Assembly (NCBI GenBank): GCA_964036665.1
Contig: OZ038531.1
Span: 1,860,001-1,924,000 of the forward strand
Direction of reading: 5' to 3'
Origin: Gordius sp. MW1
Taxonomy: Eukaryota; Nematomorpha; Gordioida; Gordea; Gordiidae
Length of the DNA: 64,000 nucleotides
Shown: positions 1-12,217 of the stretch, in pieces
How positions within the stretch are numbered: position 1 is the stretch's first letter
Layout of the letters: each line of letters opens with the position of its first letter
The notes under the pieces: model-generated
Seen by the model: the letters and a program-made list of their open reading frames with translations, nothing else
Databases searched by the model: none
What the model was told of the DNA's origin: nothing
Made by a program: the position numbers and the translations under genes

Positions 1-197
1 CATTTTCAAGAAAGAAAAACACATTATCTAAAACCTTAACGAAATTATAATGAGCAAATTATTAAAAAGTACTTCTCAAAGTCCATAACTATTAGAAAAA
101 ATTTGGTAAAATGGGGCATTAAAATTCCTATTCACTGTTGCAAAAAAGGAAATAGTAAAATTGATATAATAATAAATTACAATTCTATACGTATAAA

Positions 198-378
198 ATA
201 GTCAAAAATGCCTGGGTTTTGTTCAGTTGACCTTTGGTTTTAGTCAACTAAACATAAACAGACCACAAGTTTTTTGGTCTGGTCTGTTCTTATTAGTCGA
301 CCTCTAGGGCTGGTCGAAATTTGATAAGCAGACCAAAATCGACCGTTAATCTTAGTCCAGCCATTTTTACAACACTAA
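198..378. mobile_element. MITE family T (TA target), copy 1
   Basis: Short non-autonomous DNA element, diverged at its left end. Internal blocks of the type GGTCGAC / GTCGACTAAAC and a right terminus reading CAGCCATTTTTACAACACTA match three other copies in the next 7 kb. It lies downstream of the last visible EZH2 exon, presumably in the next intron. Confidence 0.6.
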
Positions 379-446
379 TACAAGAGATGACAAAAATTAC
401 TTAAAATTTTAGATAAATTTGCTTGAGAGAAATAAAAATGCCATAC

Positions 447-3400
447 TTGGCCGGTTTTTTCTTTGGGGGAGGTGAAGTAGAAGAAGTGGACATATCTAAG
501 GGTGTCGTATCATCATCGTCGTTACCTAATCGCTTACACAATTGACTAACCTAAAGGATTTAAACAAAAATTTATTTAAGGCATTAAAAAAGTGATGTTT
601 GCTTGAATTAAATAATCCATGAAATAATTACATCAGATAGAAAGTGGAATCACAAATAAATGATAAATGTCACTTTTTCAATGAAATGAAACAACTATTT
701 TCAGGTATATTTTAAGTTTATGATAAAAACGTTATTTGACTTAAACTAAGTTATGGTCGATAAGTTGAATCACTAATACAGTCGAATTGTTTTATTAAGC
801 TGGTTAAGTAAAGGAAACAGGCATTATTCCAAGAAAATGTCGTAAAATCCAAATGAACATTTTTTTGATAAATTTCGAGGCCCTTTAATTGAGAATTATT
901 GCGCACAAAACCAATCACATATATTTGTGGATAAAGTTTATAATACGTAGTCTCGCAATTTAATATGGTGGTGCTTAAGAAGACGAAATATTCCTGATGC
1001 ATATGTGTTTTATAAGGATATTTATAGAGCCTACTAAATAGGGAAAGTCTTATTCCTTTTGCGTATAATACGACCTACATCAAGGGTCGGCCTCATCAAA
1101 TTTTTATTCAACATAATTTTGGACATAATAATGAGAAATATTTAAAATCCATTTCTTTGGGGTATGCTAAACGCCTAAGATATAGTACTAAGCGAGGGTA
1201 TAAAAGACAAAGTATTCGAAAAGGCCGAAAGGTAGTCAAAACGCTAAGCTGGACATGAGAATAGCCGGAGGGGGGGAAGGGAGGGACGGTTGCCCCTTCT
1301 AAATCCAAAATTGTGTTAAATATTAAGATTATGGCTAAAATTCCAAAAAATGTTTATTTTGCCCCTCCCTAAATCATTATTACCTCCCTCTTATTCCACT
1401 CCTGGCTACGCCCATGTGGCTGAATATGGTTTAAACGATAGCAAATTAGTGTACATGAAATTAGATGTGACAGACACTTCGTGACAAGATAATGACAGTA
1501 CCCAAAACAATATATGTTTACTAACCTCGACTCGAAGGTACATTAAGAAGGAGCTTGCACAAAGGAAATCAACGCAAGGTTCCAAAAAAGGCGATATAGC
1601 TATAGTGTAATGTGCGACAAGAAACTGCCAACATGGTTAAAGAGCAAAGCTTCAAAATCAACAGTATGACCTATTCTATGTTGCTTTACGGGAATGAAAC
1701 ATTAACATTAAGAAAAGCTAAGTAAGAAAAGTAAATACATCACACCAAGCTCGATCGTATGAAGAATAGCTGTTTCCCGAGAAAAATGGGTATTAACTCA
1801 CGATAAATAAAAATTGGTTATGGTTGCCCTGACTTAATAAAGATGAAAGAAAATGGTGTTTAAAACAAATACATGATATAGCAGATATCTAGTTGGTTAA
1901 ACTAATATTCCGGAAAAAATTAGGCGTTGTTTCATTAATAAAACATAAATTTATTAATTAATAGCAGAGTCATCAGAGACCAAAAAGGTCAGGCCCGATG
2001 CCCTAACCTACTATAACAAGACACGGGCAATTCGGACTCAAAGATATTTTTAAATGATGTAATATTTTGTTTTTGTGTATTATTTTGCCACTTTTTTATA
2101 TGATAGTATAATATTTGTTATTCCTAGTTAAAAATCAAAAAACAAAATAAAATAATTTTTACAAAATATAACGATATTATTTCTAGCAAATTTGAAAAAC
2201 ATTAATTCGGGTCGGGTAGTTCAACAAGAAAAAACAACCACCAAACTGTTTGCAGATCCTGATCGAGTTTTTCACGGTGAACACAAATACATTATTAGTT
2301 TTTCCCCCATACGTCAAGTTTTTTAAATATTAGTTGCCAAAGTTGCCAAAAACGACGATTTCAGCGTTTTCAAACGTCATTAACTCGCAAATTAATCGGT
2401 AGGAAGGACGACCTCAACTCTGGGGTAATTTGTCGATGTAAATATATATGGATAAGTAATTTTTTATATAATTTGAAAATGAATTGTGCTAGGTTACAAA
2501 TTTTTTTTAATTGATTTAAATAAATCTATTTAATCAAATTTTTAGCGATTAATTAGCAACGTTATCGACATTTGAAAAACGCTAAAATCGCAGTTTTTAG
2601 CACCTTTGACAGCCAATATTTCAAAAACTTGACGTACAGGGAAAAAACTAAAATTACATTTGTGTTCATCCTGAAAAACTCTACCAGAATCTGCAAACAG
2701 TTTACCGGTTGATTTCACGACTCCATTATTTGTTGACAAGTTTAATTAATAACAGAGTCATTAAGGAAAAACGCAAATTTAAAAAGGGGCAATTTTTACT
2801 TCGAAACAAGTTAAATTTGGTAGGAAAGCAGCCATGCTGCAATAATCCTCGGCTCCATACACAGATCTAATCAATCTAAGGGTCGTAAGTTCTTCCGTAT
2901 TTTCCAAATCTTTAATGGGACTGGAATTTGGACAATCATTTACGCATTGTGATTCGGTTATAGCTGTAGAGGGATCTTTGCAAACAATGATCATATTGTC
3001 ATACAGCGCTTCCTGATGTAAGGGTGTTGATTCTGAGTTTTGTAGTAATCCTATCTCTGATTTTAAAGTTAATACATATAAAAAAGCAGCTACAAAGATG
3101 GGAAAAATATTACTTTCATTTGCTTAGACAGAATTTTCAAGTTATACGCAAGTGACTTAAAAATCCAACATCATGGGCGTAGCCAGTATTGGATTTAGAG
3201 GGGGGCAATAATGATTTAGGGAGGGGCAAAATGATAAATTTTTTGAAATTTTAGCCATAATTATAGTAAATTTTAAAAGGTTTTTGGATTTAGAGGGGGG
3301 AGGGCAGCCGCCCCTCCCTGCCAACCCCTGGCTAAGCCCATGCCCAACATAATTTATTGTGCTTAGTTATTTTAAATATATCATTTTATCAATAGTGCCT

Positions 3401-6400
3401 AGAGCGCTAAGCGACTAAGTAACATTAGGCGTATAAATTGGCACGTTTATTCTCCAACTATTTGATTTTGTGAATGAAGCCTTAGATAGGATTGTTCAAA
3501 TTTATATGGCAGATATAAATAGTTTGGATAAAATTAGGATAGAGATAAAATGTAAAATACTTTAATGCTTAAGTTATTCACTTAAATTACAATAATTAAA
3601 AAAATAGGAGCTTACAAAAATTGAAATTTTTTTTTTATTACTTTTACCATATTATATAAATTATCTTATTTTTATATATAAAAAAGATCAAAGCAAAATA
3701 ACCTGGCTTGCTTTTGGTGCTTGAACTTCTGAGAGTCATGCTCTCTATTGATCTCATCTAATAATAATAATATGTATTTATATAACAAACATAAATTGTC
3801 AATAAAACATTTTTTAAATAAATATTAATTAAAGGGCATATGTATTTTGATTTGCAAAGATAAATAACATGTCATTGAAACTTTTCACAAGCAATAAAGT
3901 ATCGTATATCTTAATAAATAATAATAAAAGGGAAATTAACTGACATAATTTAGGCAGAAGTGTTTAATAGTCCTTTAGAAGGGTTTTCCTAGCCTAAAAA
4001 ACTCTTAAAATGCCCCAAAAATTGTTGATTTTTAAACTATAAATTTTCATTGCCAGTACGTGTTTAAAACAGTGAGAAGAACAAGGTGGGTCGATGGGCG
4101 TATTCAGTGGGCACGGGGGTCTCCTTATCTCACGAGCTAACATAGATGGTGGCTGATACACTAATTAATTGTATTTACATGAGATAGGAAAAGTTATGTG
4201 TATAAGAGCTTGAACAAGCAAATTGTATGATCATATATAGTAAATAACAAGATTCAATTTCAAAGCATTTAGTACCTACATGCGTTACATTATTATATAT
4301 AGTTATTTTTAAAACCATAGGCGTAGCCGGGGGGGGGGCAGGGAAGGGCGGCTGCCCCCTCAAAATCCAAAAATTTGTTTAAATTAAGGCTACAATTTAA
4401 TAAAAATATCATTTTGCCCTTCCCTAAATCATTATTGCCCCCTCCAATTCCAATGCCAGCTACACCCGTGTTCAAGACTATCAATGGGGTTTAAAATGAA
4501 ATATTTACGAACAATATAATCTTAAAGGCATTAAATTAGGGTAAGATAAAATAATTTTGATCAAATTAATGATAACAAATGGAATTTTTTAATTTAGGCA
4601 ACTTATATACTATACTTACAAGAAATATAAAAAAGAATTATCACAAAATTCGAAGAAAAAAATAGCATGTATACAATGTAATTGGCAATCATATTTAAAG
4701 CATCGCCGACAAAACAGAGTTTGATAAGTGTGCACTAATTTCTTAAAGGACATTTCTTTCGAAATTGAAGTAGGGGGGCTGTTGGTAGATTCACTTGAAG
4801 TATTGAGATTTTCCTGATTTCGATTCTTTTTGAGACATTCTTCGTACCTAGGAAAACGATAGAAATAAAATTTTCAATAAAATATACTTAAAAATAATCA
4901 ATCCAATGAGACCATTAATAAAACTTCGTAGTTTAATGAAATGTTTCTAAAATAAATACTAACGATAATATTATGTGGTAAATTTCGATATAAATTAATA
5001 CGTCTTCTGTAGTCATGATTAGTGTTGTAAACGGGTCTGTTTGGTCACCCATTGGTTTTAGTCGAAAGGTTTTTTGGTTTGTTTTTAGTCGACCCAGCCG
5101 TTTATACAACACTACTATATATTATCGTTAATGGCAGAAATGGATAAAATCGCTAAATAATAATACTAACGGACATTTATCTTGATTTTTAAATAAAAAT
5201 GTTATTAATATATAAACGTATGACCAACAGAATAAATTATCAATTTCTATAAGATAAAGCTAACTTTTGCTTAATCTCGTTGTAGGTTCCCCAATGCGGT
5301 AATTGCTTAGAAATTTCTTTCAATATTTCATCCGTATCATCTTGGCTCGCATCTAGGCGAAGGCCCAAAACAAATAAACGATATTTTTAAACATAAAATA
5401 TGCTATAAAACATAATATAAATTATGGACAAAAGGTGTTTACGGTGTTTGTCTGTTCAAACGTGCAATAAATAATTTGTCAGTAGAAACTTCGTTTTTCG
5501 CGAGAAATGCATTAAAAATCGCATAGAATGTCAAAACCAAAATCACAAGCCTATGTGACCTAACTAAATGTTATTCTAAGATTTGTCGTTATTGTAAAAA
5601 ATTTCCCTTGCATTTGTTAGGAATAAAAAAGAAATATTTATGGATAGAGAACCCCGTTTAGTATGAGTGGCAAGTAGCGTGGTAAAAACGGCGGGTTTTG
5701 TTAGGTCGATCTTTGGTTTAACGAAGACTAACGATCGACTGTGGTCCGCTTTTCAAATTTCGACTAAGCCTAGAGGTCGATTAATAAAAACAGACCAACA
5801 AACCTTTCGTCTGTTTGTGTTTAGTCGACTAAACCCAGGTCGATTAAACATAACCCAGCCGTTTTTACAAAACTATTTTTAGCACGGGATTCGAAAATAA
5901 TAACAGACATATAACATTTTCGCTCTCACCACTAGTAGTAAATGGGACCCTCTCTTCCTAATGCTTAAACCGGAACCTTTTTAAACCTTTATTTCAATAT
6001 TACGCTAAAAAAATTATTTAACTATCAATTTGTTCCAAACTACACATAAAATAGTCGATGTCGAGTGTGTGCTTGTAACTAACCCGAATCGCGGCGTAAA
6101 CCGCTTGAGGTCACTTTCATTATGGCCGCCATCAAATCGAGTAGTATGTGGTCTGCCCAATGGCAGGGCGCTTCACCCTTGGTCCGACCACAAATATCGG
6201 ACCAAATTTTGGTGGAAGAGGGAGGAGAGCTGGGGTTGATTTTAGAAGCTAAAAGGGGTAGGTTGCCCGCAACGGTGTTGTTAGTGTTTGTAGTAGTACT
6301 ACATTGCTCAAAGTCACTTTCGTGTACACGGCCATCGTAACTTTTTAGTAAATCGTCAATAAAGGTAGCGTCCTTGTCCAGAACTTCAGGCCCGAGGTAG

Positions 6401-8444
6401 GGGATATTATGCAGGCAATTCTCATCTTCAACCTTAACATTATCGATAAATCAAACATCTTAATTACATCCATGGGCGTAGCCAGCATTGGAATTAGAGG
6501 GGGGGGGCAATAATTTTTAGGGAGGGGCAAAATGATCATTTTTTAAAATTTAAGTCATACTTTTAAAGTATGACCACATTTTTGGATTAATAGAGAGGAG
6601 ATTAAGTGAAGTGATAGAGTAATGTTAGTAAACATCGCATAAGAATAATGCACTCTAATGTATTCTGTTTTTCCCATACATAGCGGGGGGGAGGGAATTT
6701 TAACGCGGGAAGGGGGTTCAGATAAAAAAAAAATAAAAGTAGAAGTGAAAAAAAAAATTAAAATTATGGACCCGTAAATCAATATTTAGTTAAATGAATT
6801 ACACAAATATTATCAGAATAAATTTAAAATGGAGTAGAAATATAGTCTAAAAATCGTTAAAATAGCCATTTTTTGCACATTTAACCTCATTTATCACAAA
6901 ATTCGGACGACTTGGAAAAATCTTAAAAAAACACATTACTGTTCAGTCAAACATTCTCCATATTATTTGTTTGTCAGATATAGTATTGTAAAAACGGCTG
7001 GGTTTTGTTTGGTCGACTTTTGGTTCAACTAAGACTAGCGGTCAACTCTGGCCTGTTTTTCAAAAAAACCTTTGGCCTGTTTATGTTTAGTCTACTAATA
7101 CCAGAAGTCAACCAAACGAAACTTTTCCGTTTTTACTACACAAGTCAGACAACGGGATACAATTACAAAGTCAATATTTGTTGACCTGTGAAATTAATAT
7201 GTAAGTAATATGGAAGCCTAGAGGCAACCCTAAGGCAGCTTTTGTTATAGATACTATTAGACCCTATATAATTGTTAATTCTAGAATGCTAAATAGACTT
7301 TTTATGGGTAAAAACACTTGAAAGTTAATAAATCTATGTAATTGATATAATTATTCATCTAAAGATATTCAAAATGATTGACTCTTGCCATATAGTTGTG
7401 TTGAATGGGGCACCATGCATAAGAGTTTGGCAATTTTGTAACTGCATAGAGTTTGATAATTTTATTGCATTTTGTGTCTTTTAATGATTTCATGGTGTTA
7501 GCGCATATTTTATCATGCAACTCCTGAATAAATAACATTTAAAGTGTTTTTTATTAATTTAAAATGCATTACCTCTCTTTCTTGAGATGAGTTGTACTCT
7601 TCAATACTTTTTTGTACATTTGCATCGTTTATTTTACATACAAACTATAAAGCACCAAATACATGTTTTGATAAAGTGTAAAAATTAATAATAATATTTA
7701 GTTCATATTTAATCTTTAAACTTTTCTGAAACTTAGAAGATATAAAAAATATTTTGGTTAAAAATATAAGGTACAATTTTTTATCCAAAATTACATATAT
7801 AACTAAAGATAGTAAAATATGCAGAAAAAAAGAATTACATTTAGGCTCTCGTGAACACATATTAAAAGATGTCTAATGCAAAAGCATATAATGTAAAAAT
7901 ATACATTCATAACAAAATATTAAATAAGCCTAAAAATAAATAAAAATTAAAATATCAAAGGAAATATTAAAGTGAAAGGTAATGGTGGCATTAAGCTATA
8001 AGTCCTTATAATTATAATAAATGCTTTCAAAAACATTACTTATTTTTTATTTATTTCAATTATAGTAATACTATAACATCTCATAAGGGGGGAAATCTTA
8101 ATTTGGTGTGTATCTCACTACTATTGTTTAAAAAACATGCATTAAAACTTTAAGCTACAATACCTTTAATATATTTTGATACTTTGCTACATAAGTAGCA
8201 ACCACCTCTTTGTAAATATTTTTAATTGAGTAACAATCCTCTTGGTTCAAATCAGATTTTTTTCTATTAAATCTTCAAAACACATATTATAAAGTATTTA
8301 CCTTTTTACAGATTTCATTTAAAAACTGCGGCAGGTGTTTTGAAATCAGTTTGACAACTTACTACATTTTAAAGATATTTGGCAGACACCTAACTCGTTA
8401 TTTTCTTTAAGATCTAACCATTCCACGGAGTCATGGCTAGACAT
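447..8444 (-). CDS. EZH2: Enhancer of zeste (EZH2-type) histone H3K27 methyltransferase, 5' and middle exons; 3' end off the left edge
   Basis: Catalytic subunit of Polycomb repressive complex 2 in the nucleus. Exons in transcript order: 8444-8395 (ATG), 8263-8164, 7644-7573, 6432-6084, 5352-5265, 4847-4675, 3089-2800 and 550-447. All junctions are GT/AG and agree in phase (2,0,0,1,2,1,0). Exon 6432-6084 encodes the family block [18 protein letters not shown] and SYDGRVH. Exon 5352-5265 matches the EISxxxPxxG segment, exon 4847-4675 carries [15 protein letters not shown], and exon 3089-2800 a SANT domain ending [11 protein letters not shown]. Exon 550-447 gives the acidic, Lys-rich linker with PPPKKKPAK. 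The CXC and SET domains would lie beyond base 1. The first 75 residues are divergent and weaker. An extra exon at 3757-3703 fits in phase at its 5' side only and may be alternative. Introns carry at least eight transposon fragments. The family call is firm; the exact N-terminus is not. Confidence 0.85.
960..1960 (+). mobile_element. RTE-like LINE reverse-transcriptase fragment
   Basis: Decayed non-LTR retrotransposon in an EZH2 intron. It aligns by eye with the longer copy at 21.6-24.4 kb. Shared stretches include the segment around 1000-1060 (copy at about 23470-23540), the degenerate YADDIVL-type segment near 1150-1190 and the region around 1540-1700. It has many stops and frameshifts and is interrupted by the hAT-type MITE at 1254-1416. 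It runs opposite to the host gene. Confidence 0.65.
1254..1416. mobile_element. hAT-type MITE family H, copy 1 (nested in LINE)
   Basis: The right terminus reads GGCTACGCCCATG. The left terminus is mutated (CATGAGAATAGCC instead of CATGGGCGTAGCC). A G-rich left arm and C-rich right arm are as in the other copies. The flanks AAGCTGGA / TGGCTGAA are a decayed 8-bp duplication. Reading across it rejoins the LINE sequence, so it inserted after the LINE. Confidence 0.7.
2190..2760. repeat. Imperfect long inverted repeat (foldback-like)
   Basis: The arm at about 2225-2398 is repeated in inverted orientation at about 2541-2735, for example AAACTGTTTGCAGAT on one arm and its reverse complement on the other. 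Roughly 140 bp of AT-rich DNA separates the arms, and identity looks near 75%. No TSD or coding sequence was recognised. It lies in the large EZH2 intron between the SANT exon and the last visible exon. Confidence 0.6.
3172..3342. mobile_element. hAT-type MITE family H, copy 2
   Basis: Starts CATGGGCGTAGCCAG and ends CTGGCTAAGCCCATG, with a G-rich left arm and C-rich right arm. The flanks share CCAACAT (7 of 8 bp), compatible with a hAT 8-bp target duplication. It sits just upstream of the EZH2 SANT exon. Confidence 0.8.
4316..4470. mobile_element. hAT-type MITE family H, copy 3
   Basis: Termini CATAGGCGTAGCCG and GCCAGCTACACCCGTG are mutated versions of the family ends. The flanks TTTAAAAC / TTCAAGAC match at 6 of 8 positions. 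Intronic in the EZH2 gene. Confidence 0.75.
5020..5114. mobile_element. MITE family T, copy 2 (short)
   Basis: A 95-bp copy with near-perfect ends TAGTGTTGTAAACGGG and CCGTTTATACAACACTA, so the terminal inverted repeats are clear. The outermost TA on each side could be a TA target duplication, as in Tc1/mariner-type elements. Internal GTCGA-type blocks are shared with the other copies. Confidence 0.75.
5675..5875. mobile_element. MITE family T, copy 3
   Basis: Termini TAGCGTGGTAAAAACGGC and CAGCCGTTTTTACAAAACTA, with several internal GGTCGA / GTCGACTAAAC blocks in both orientations. An open frame across it is a by-product of the repeat, not a gene. Confidence 0.75.
6471..6598. mobile_element. 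hAT-type MITE family H, copy 4 (right end lost)
   Basis: Begins CATGGGCGTAGCCAGC and keeps the G-rich arm and the AAAATGATCATTTTTT segment, then loses family similarity. It starts only 39 bp upstream of the EZH2 exon at 6432-6084, so it sits where the branch point and polypyrimidine tract would be. Confidence 0.7.
6981..7141. mobile_element. MITE family T, copy 4
   Basis: Left end TAGTATTGTAAAAACGGCTG. The right end is diverged (CCGTTTTTACTACA). The internal layout matches copies 1 and 3. Intronic in EZH2. Confidence 0.7.
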
Positions 8445-9362
8445 TGGTAGCAATTATAATCAAAACTTTAGTCGCTTGTAAACACCTACGAGAGAATGCT
8501 TTTTTTTGTTATAATAAATCTACAGATTTTATGGAAAATAATAAGTCAGCTATAATATAACAGCAGCATTTTGAGCATATAAAGAAACTTCTAGGGCTTA
8601 AAATGTCTTTTAATTTTTTAAAACAATAAAAATTCTAAAAATGCAAGTTTTTTTAATTAAAAAAATTTATTTATACAATATGCTGTTTTAAATAATTATT
8701 AATAAAAACAACATTTATATTGACAAATCTGTGAAGGCCATCTGTTCAAAGAAGATGACATGTAATTTTCAGATTTTTAATTAAAGATAAGTGTGTGTTT
8801 TGACTTCAAATAATTTATACACTGGGATAGAGAAGTCTACTTTAAGGAAAAGAAGTTTGGATTCATCAAAAGTTGCGCCAGGAATTAACTTTCTTTATCG
8901 TCATTATTATCAATCAATATGCTGGTAACACCGAGTAAGTTCCCTATTCCATTATGTTATAAAATTCTTGCTTCCAAACTCCTCTTCGCTCTTCTCCCAT
9001 AGGTCCAGGTTCATATTAGGTATCTCTAAAAAATTTGAAATAATTTCTAAATTCACTAATTTATTAAGACAAGAAATAGTCTTATTATAGTTCGAAAATC
9101 GGGGAATTATTTATACTAGCGAATTAACAGTAATTAGGTTTAAGCTTATAAATAAATTCTTATTTATAATACTAATACCAAAAATTATGAAAATGATTAG
9201 TAAGCAACAAAGCTGGAGTAAATATTTTTAGGAACTACTGCTTATCCATAGTTAGATTTTTAAACGTCTATATTTAACAAAAAAAATTATTTTTTTCTAC
9301 AAGTTTTTTTATGGATAAAATATTTATTTTAAGGTAAACAAAGTTACATATATAAGCGTCAT
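8445..9362. other. AT-rich intergenic DNA upstream of EZH2
   Basis: No coding segment, RNA gene or defined repeat recognised. The EZH2 promoter should lie here, but no clear core element stands out in this composition. Confidence 0.4.
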
Positions 9363-9830
9363 AAAAAAATTGGTTACAAAAATCTATATCATTATCGTCT
9401 AAAATAGGTCAAGAGTCTATAAAGGTTTAAAATTGTATTGTACAACAAGAATCCCTAGTTCTTTCCTATGTAAAAAGGACCCGGAAATTTTAGATTTCGG
9501 TGAGTTTTTTCGATCTTTTTAAAAAAAGCAATTGCCTGTTAACCGAAGGAACCAGAGCACAAAGCAACAGCAGGGATAAAAATATTGGATGCCAAACAAG
9601 CAGAGAATTTTGTAGTTATATGCCCATCTGCGGTGGTGATTATGTCTTAATTAAAGAAGGAGCAAATAAATAACGCAAGAAAAATCTTATTTGAGGGATA
9701 GGCCATTTTGCCAAGGGACTAGAGAAGAGCCGTCAGGGTTCATTCTTTTTTTCTAGAGAGGGATCTGACTAGCCTTTTTAATGGCAGCAAGAATTAATAA
9801 ATTGCCTTTATTGTTCTAACATATTTAAAT
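9363..9830 (+). repeat. Dispersed repeat D, copy 1
   Basis: Matches, in inverted orientation, the segment at about 18415-18870. Examples are TTGAGGGATAGGCCATTTTG near 9695 against the reverse complement near 18530, and the TTGTACAACAAGAATCCCTAG region near 9440 against 18770. It is degenerate and has no open frame. The element class is unknown. Confidence 0.6.
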
Positions 9831-11322
9831 TTGTTTGCAAGACAGTGTAGAGGGTAGAGGTCTGCATGGGCCGAAATTTTAGGTCCAGGTTGCTTTAATG
9901 ACAATTGTTGGGTCTGGGTGTCATAAAACTGTTACATCTATAACTAAATTTGTCAACCTATCTAGGTGATAATAATTAGTTTCTTTTAGTAAGGGGGGAG
10001 GGGGTGTTATAAAATGTAACACAACTCAATTTATTTCCAAATTTGGGAGCAGTTTGTGAAAATTTAATCTATTATAGGAATTGTTACAATAAGATTAAAA
10101 TGAAAATTTTTATTTATATCTAAATGTATTAAACGAAAACAAATTCCTTCATGATTACCTTGATCAATTAATTATAAGTTTGTAAAACTTGTAAATATCT
10201 CGTAATTTTAATTTACTACTGTTCACGACCTAATGCTCATAAATTTATAAAAAAATATTAACTATAAACAGATGAAATGGTGCATTTTAATTTATTTAGC
10301 TCTAAGAACAATAATTATGATAATCGTCACCGAGATTATTTGATCAATAAAATTTTTTTTTGTAGCTTTATGCACTTTAAACCAGGAATTTTATAAAAAT
10401 TTATTTAACTCATAGACTAATAATACCATAGACTGAACAGCTGATAATTCAGAAGTAACTATATAAACCGCCATGCTTGTGGAAATTTTAACTGCGTAAA
10501 GAATTAAACGTAATGTATTTCGTTCTATTTTACTACATTTTTTTTTAAATTTATAAATTAAGTTACTAAATCATAAAAAAACATTTAGTAAAGAAAAAAT
10601 ATAATTAAGGAAAGAGAAAACACCATTGTTTTTGAATTTGAATAATCTTTTAAGAAAAAATGAATATTTTACGATTTAGAATGATAAAGAGAAATATAAA
10701 TATAGCGCCATCTATAATATATTTTATTTAAAGTATTAATTGAATATCAAAGATACAACTTTACATAAAACGATACCGGGCATCATGCAAGATTTAAAAA
10801 ATAAAAACATTTTAATAAATTAACTAATTGTCAATAAATATCCTTAAAAAATAATGGTTTTATAAAATTTTTGCCTAATGTTAGTTTTAAATTCTTGGTT
10901 AAAAATATTGCAAAAATTATGAAGTAAAATTTTGCTATACATATTAATTATTAATTTAACCAATAATTGTAAATAATTCCATGAGCCTAATTCCTGATCA
11001 ACAATGTGATTAATTAAAGATAAAAAAATGTTAGATCTAAGTGTGTTTTTAGTATGGAAGTGAGAGGAGTATCACCAAAATAATTTGTAATTTTAATTAT
11101 TTTATTTCTTAGAGTTTTCACAGTTTTTTTAATGCTTTATAATCATGTCCCTTCTCTTTTCTTTCTCAAACTCATTGCATATGAATGATCTTTCATTACT
11201 AAAAAATTGTAAAAATTATAAGTACTAGTATTTAATGTATTGCACATTATCTTGGGGAAGATACTGAACATCTAAATATATAAATTTATTATATGTTGAT
11301 ATATTATAACGATATTATACAG
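9831..11322. other. AT-rich DNA without recognisable features
   Basis: Very A/T-rich, with stops in all frames. I saw nothing that I can name. Confidence 0.4.
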
Positions 11323-11845
11323 TTTCATATCCAAGCATTTTTATGTGATATGATTAAAAACTTGTTGGACCCAGAATAACTTGGGAAGAATATTCGTGGC
11401 AGGATTAAATTGATGAAAAGGGGGATAGGTCATTTAGAATATATTGGGGAGTTTTTACTGGATGATAGGGGGCCGGGGAAAACCAACCTTCTCCCCGGTA
11501 AAATGTCGTATTATTAAACTAAAATCTCTCTTGTGTATAAACTTTATTTCTATTACACAAATACAACCAAGAATAAATTAATTAATATCTAAAAGATATC
11601 CCCGTACTATCATAATGACTCAGGCATATTATCAGTGATACACAATCATATATGGGGATAAAATAAATAATATCAGCGCGTCGGGGGGGGGGATTCAATA
11701 TGCGTACTAAACTTAATTAGAAAAGGAGAGACGTGTGGCGGCGGCGTCTATACCTTTTACAAACAAAGTAAACATCTGGCTTAGTCTTTGTATACTTGTA
11801 TCTCCGGATACGCTAACTTCATTCTTCGTGTATGGGTACACGATA
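11323..11845. mobile_element. Hairpin-ended element family P, copy 1 (5-bp TSD)
   Basis: Related to the insertion at 42794-43371. Both contain a CCGGGGAAAA...CCCCGG palindrome (here at 11472-11500), a TATAAA box 40-70 bp later, and GCGCGTCGGGGGGG. The right end is a hairpin (TCGTGTA-tggg-TACACGA) followed by TA. The flanks are TACAG at 11318-11322 and 11846-11850. It could be a solo LTR with unusual termini or a non-autonomous DNA element. Confidence 0.55.
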
Positions 11846-11934
11846 TACAGTATATAAATAACAGGAAAAAAAATATAATAATGTAAATTTTTTTAAATAT
11901 GATAATTTAAATTTTTTTCCTATAGCTGTTTGTC

Positions 11935-12095
11935 ACATTTAGTTGTCAGCTCCTTCAAGTAGGTTGTCCATGTATTCCTGCACTTACACCAGCTTAGCAT
12001 TAGCTCGTACCTTCTAAAGTCCATATCTATTTTATGCTTCCATGTCAGTTTAGGCCTCCCTCTCTTCTTGATATGATTTCCCAAGTGACTTCCCT
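11935..12095 (-). mobile_element. LINE reverse-transcriptase C-terminal fragment
   Basis: The minus frame reads KKRGRPKLTWKHKIDMDFRR, then a Cys/Trp-rich tail and a stop. RGRP-x-x-x-W is the usual end of many non-LTR reverse transcriptases. Only about 50 residues remain. It could instead be captured as a 3' exon by the THAP gene just upstream, for which there is no splice evidence. Confidence 0.5.
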
Positions 12096-12217
12096 CCCAA
12101 CAGAAAAAATTATGATAATGTATATAATTATTTACTTGCTGTGAGGGAAATTTGTTAAATCTGTTAATCCTTATGACTGATCTTGTTCAATTTAATTCAA
12201 ATTTAAAAATTACTTAC

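Noticed and set aside
751..1002. Minus-strand 83-codon frame
   Set aside because: It overlaps the inverse of a LINE fragment and does not connect in phase with EZH2 exons.
6030..6340. Overlapping plus-strand open frames of about 70 codons
   Set aside because: Antisense of the EZH2 exon at 6432-6084, which has a clear protein match.
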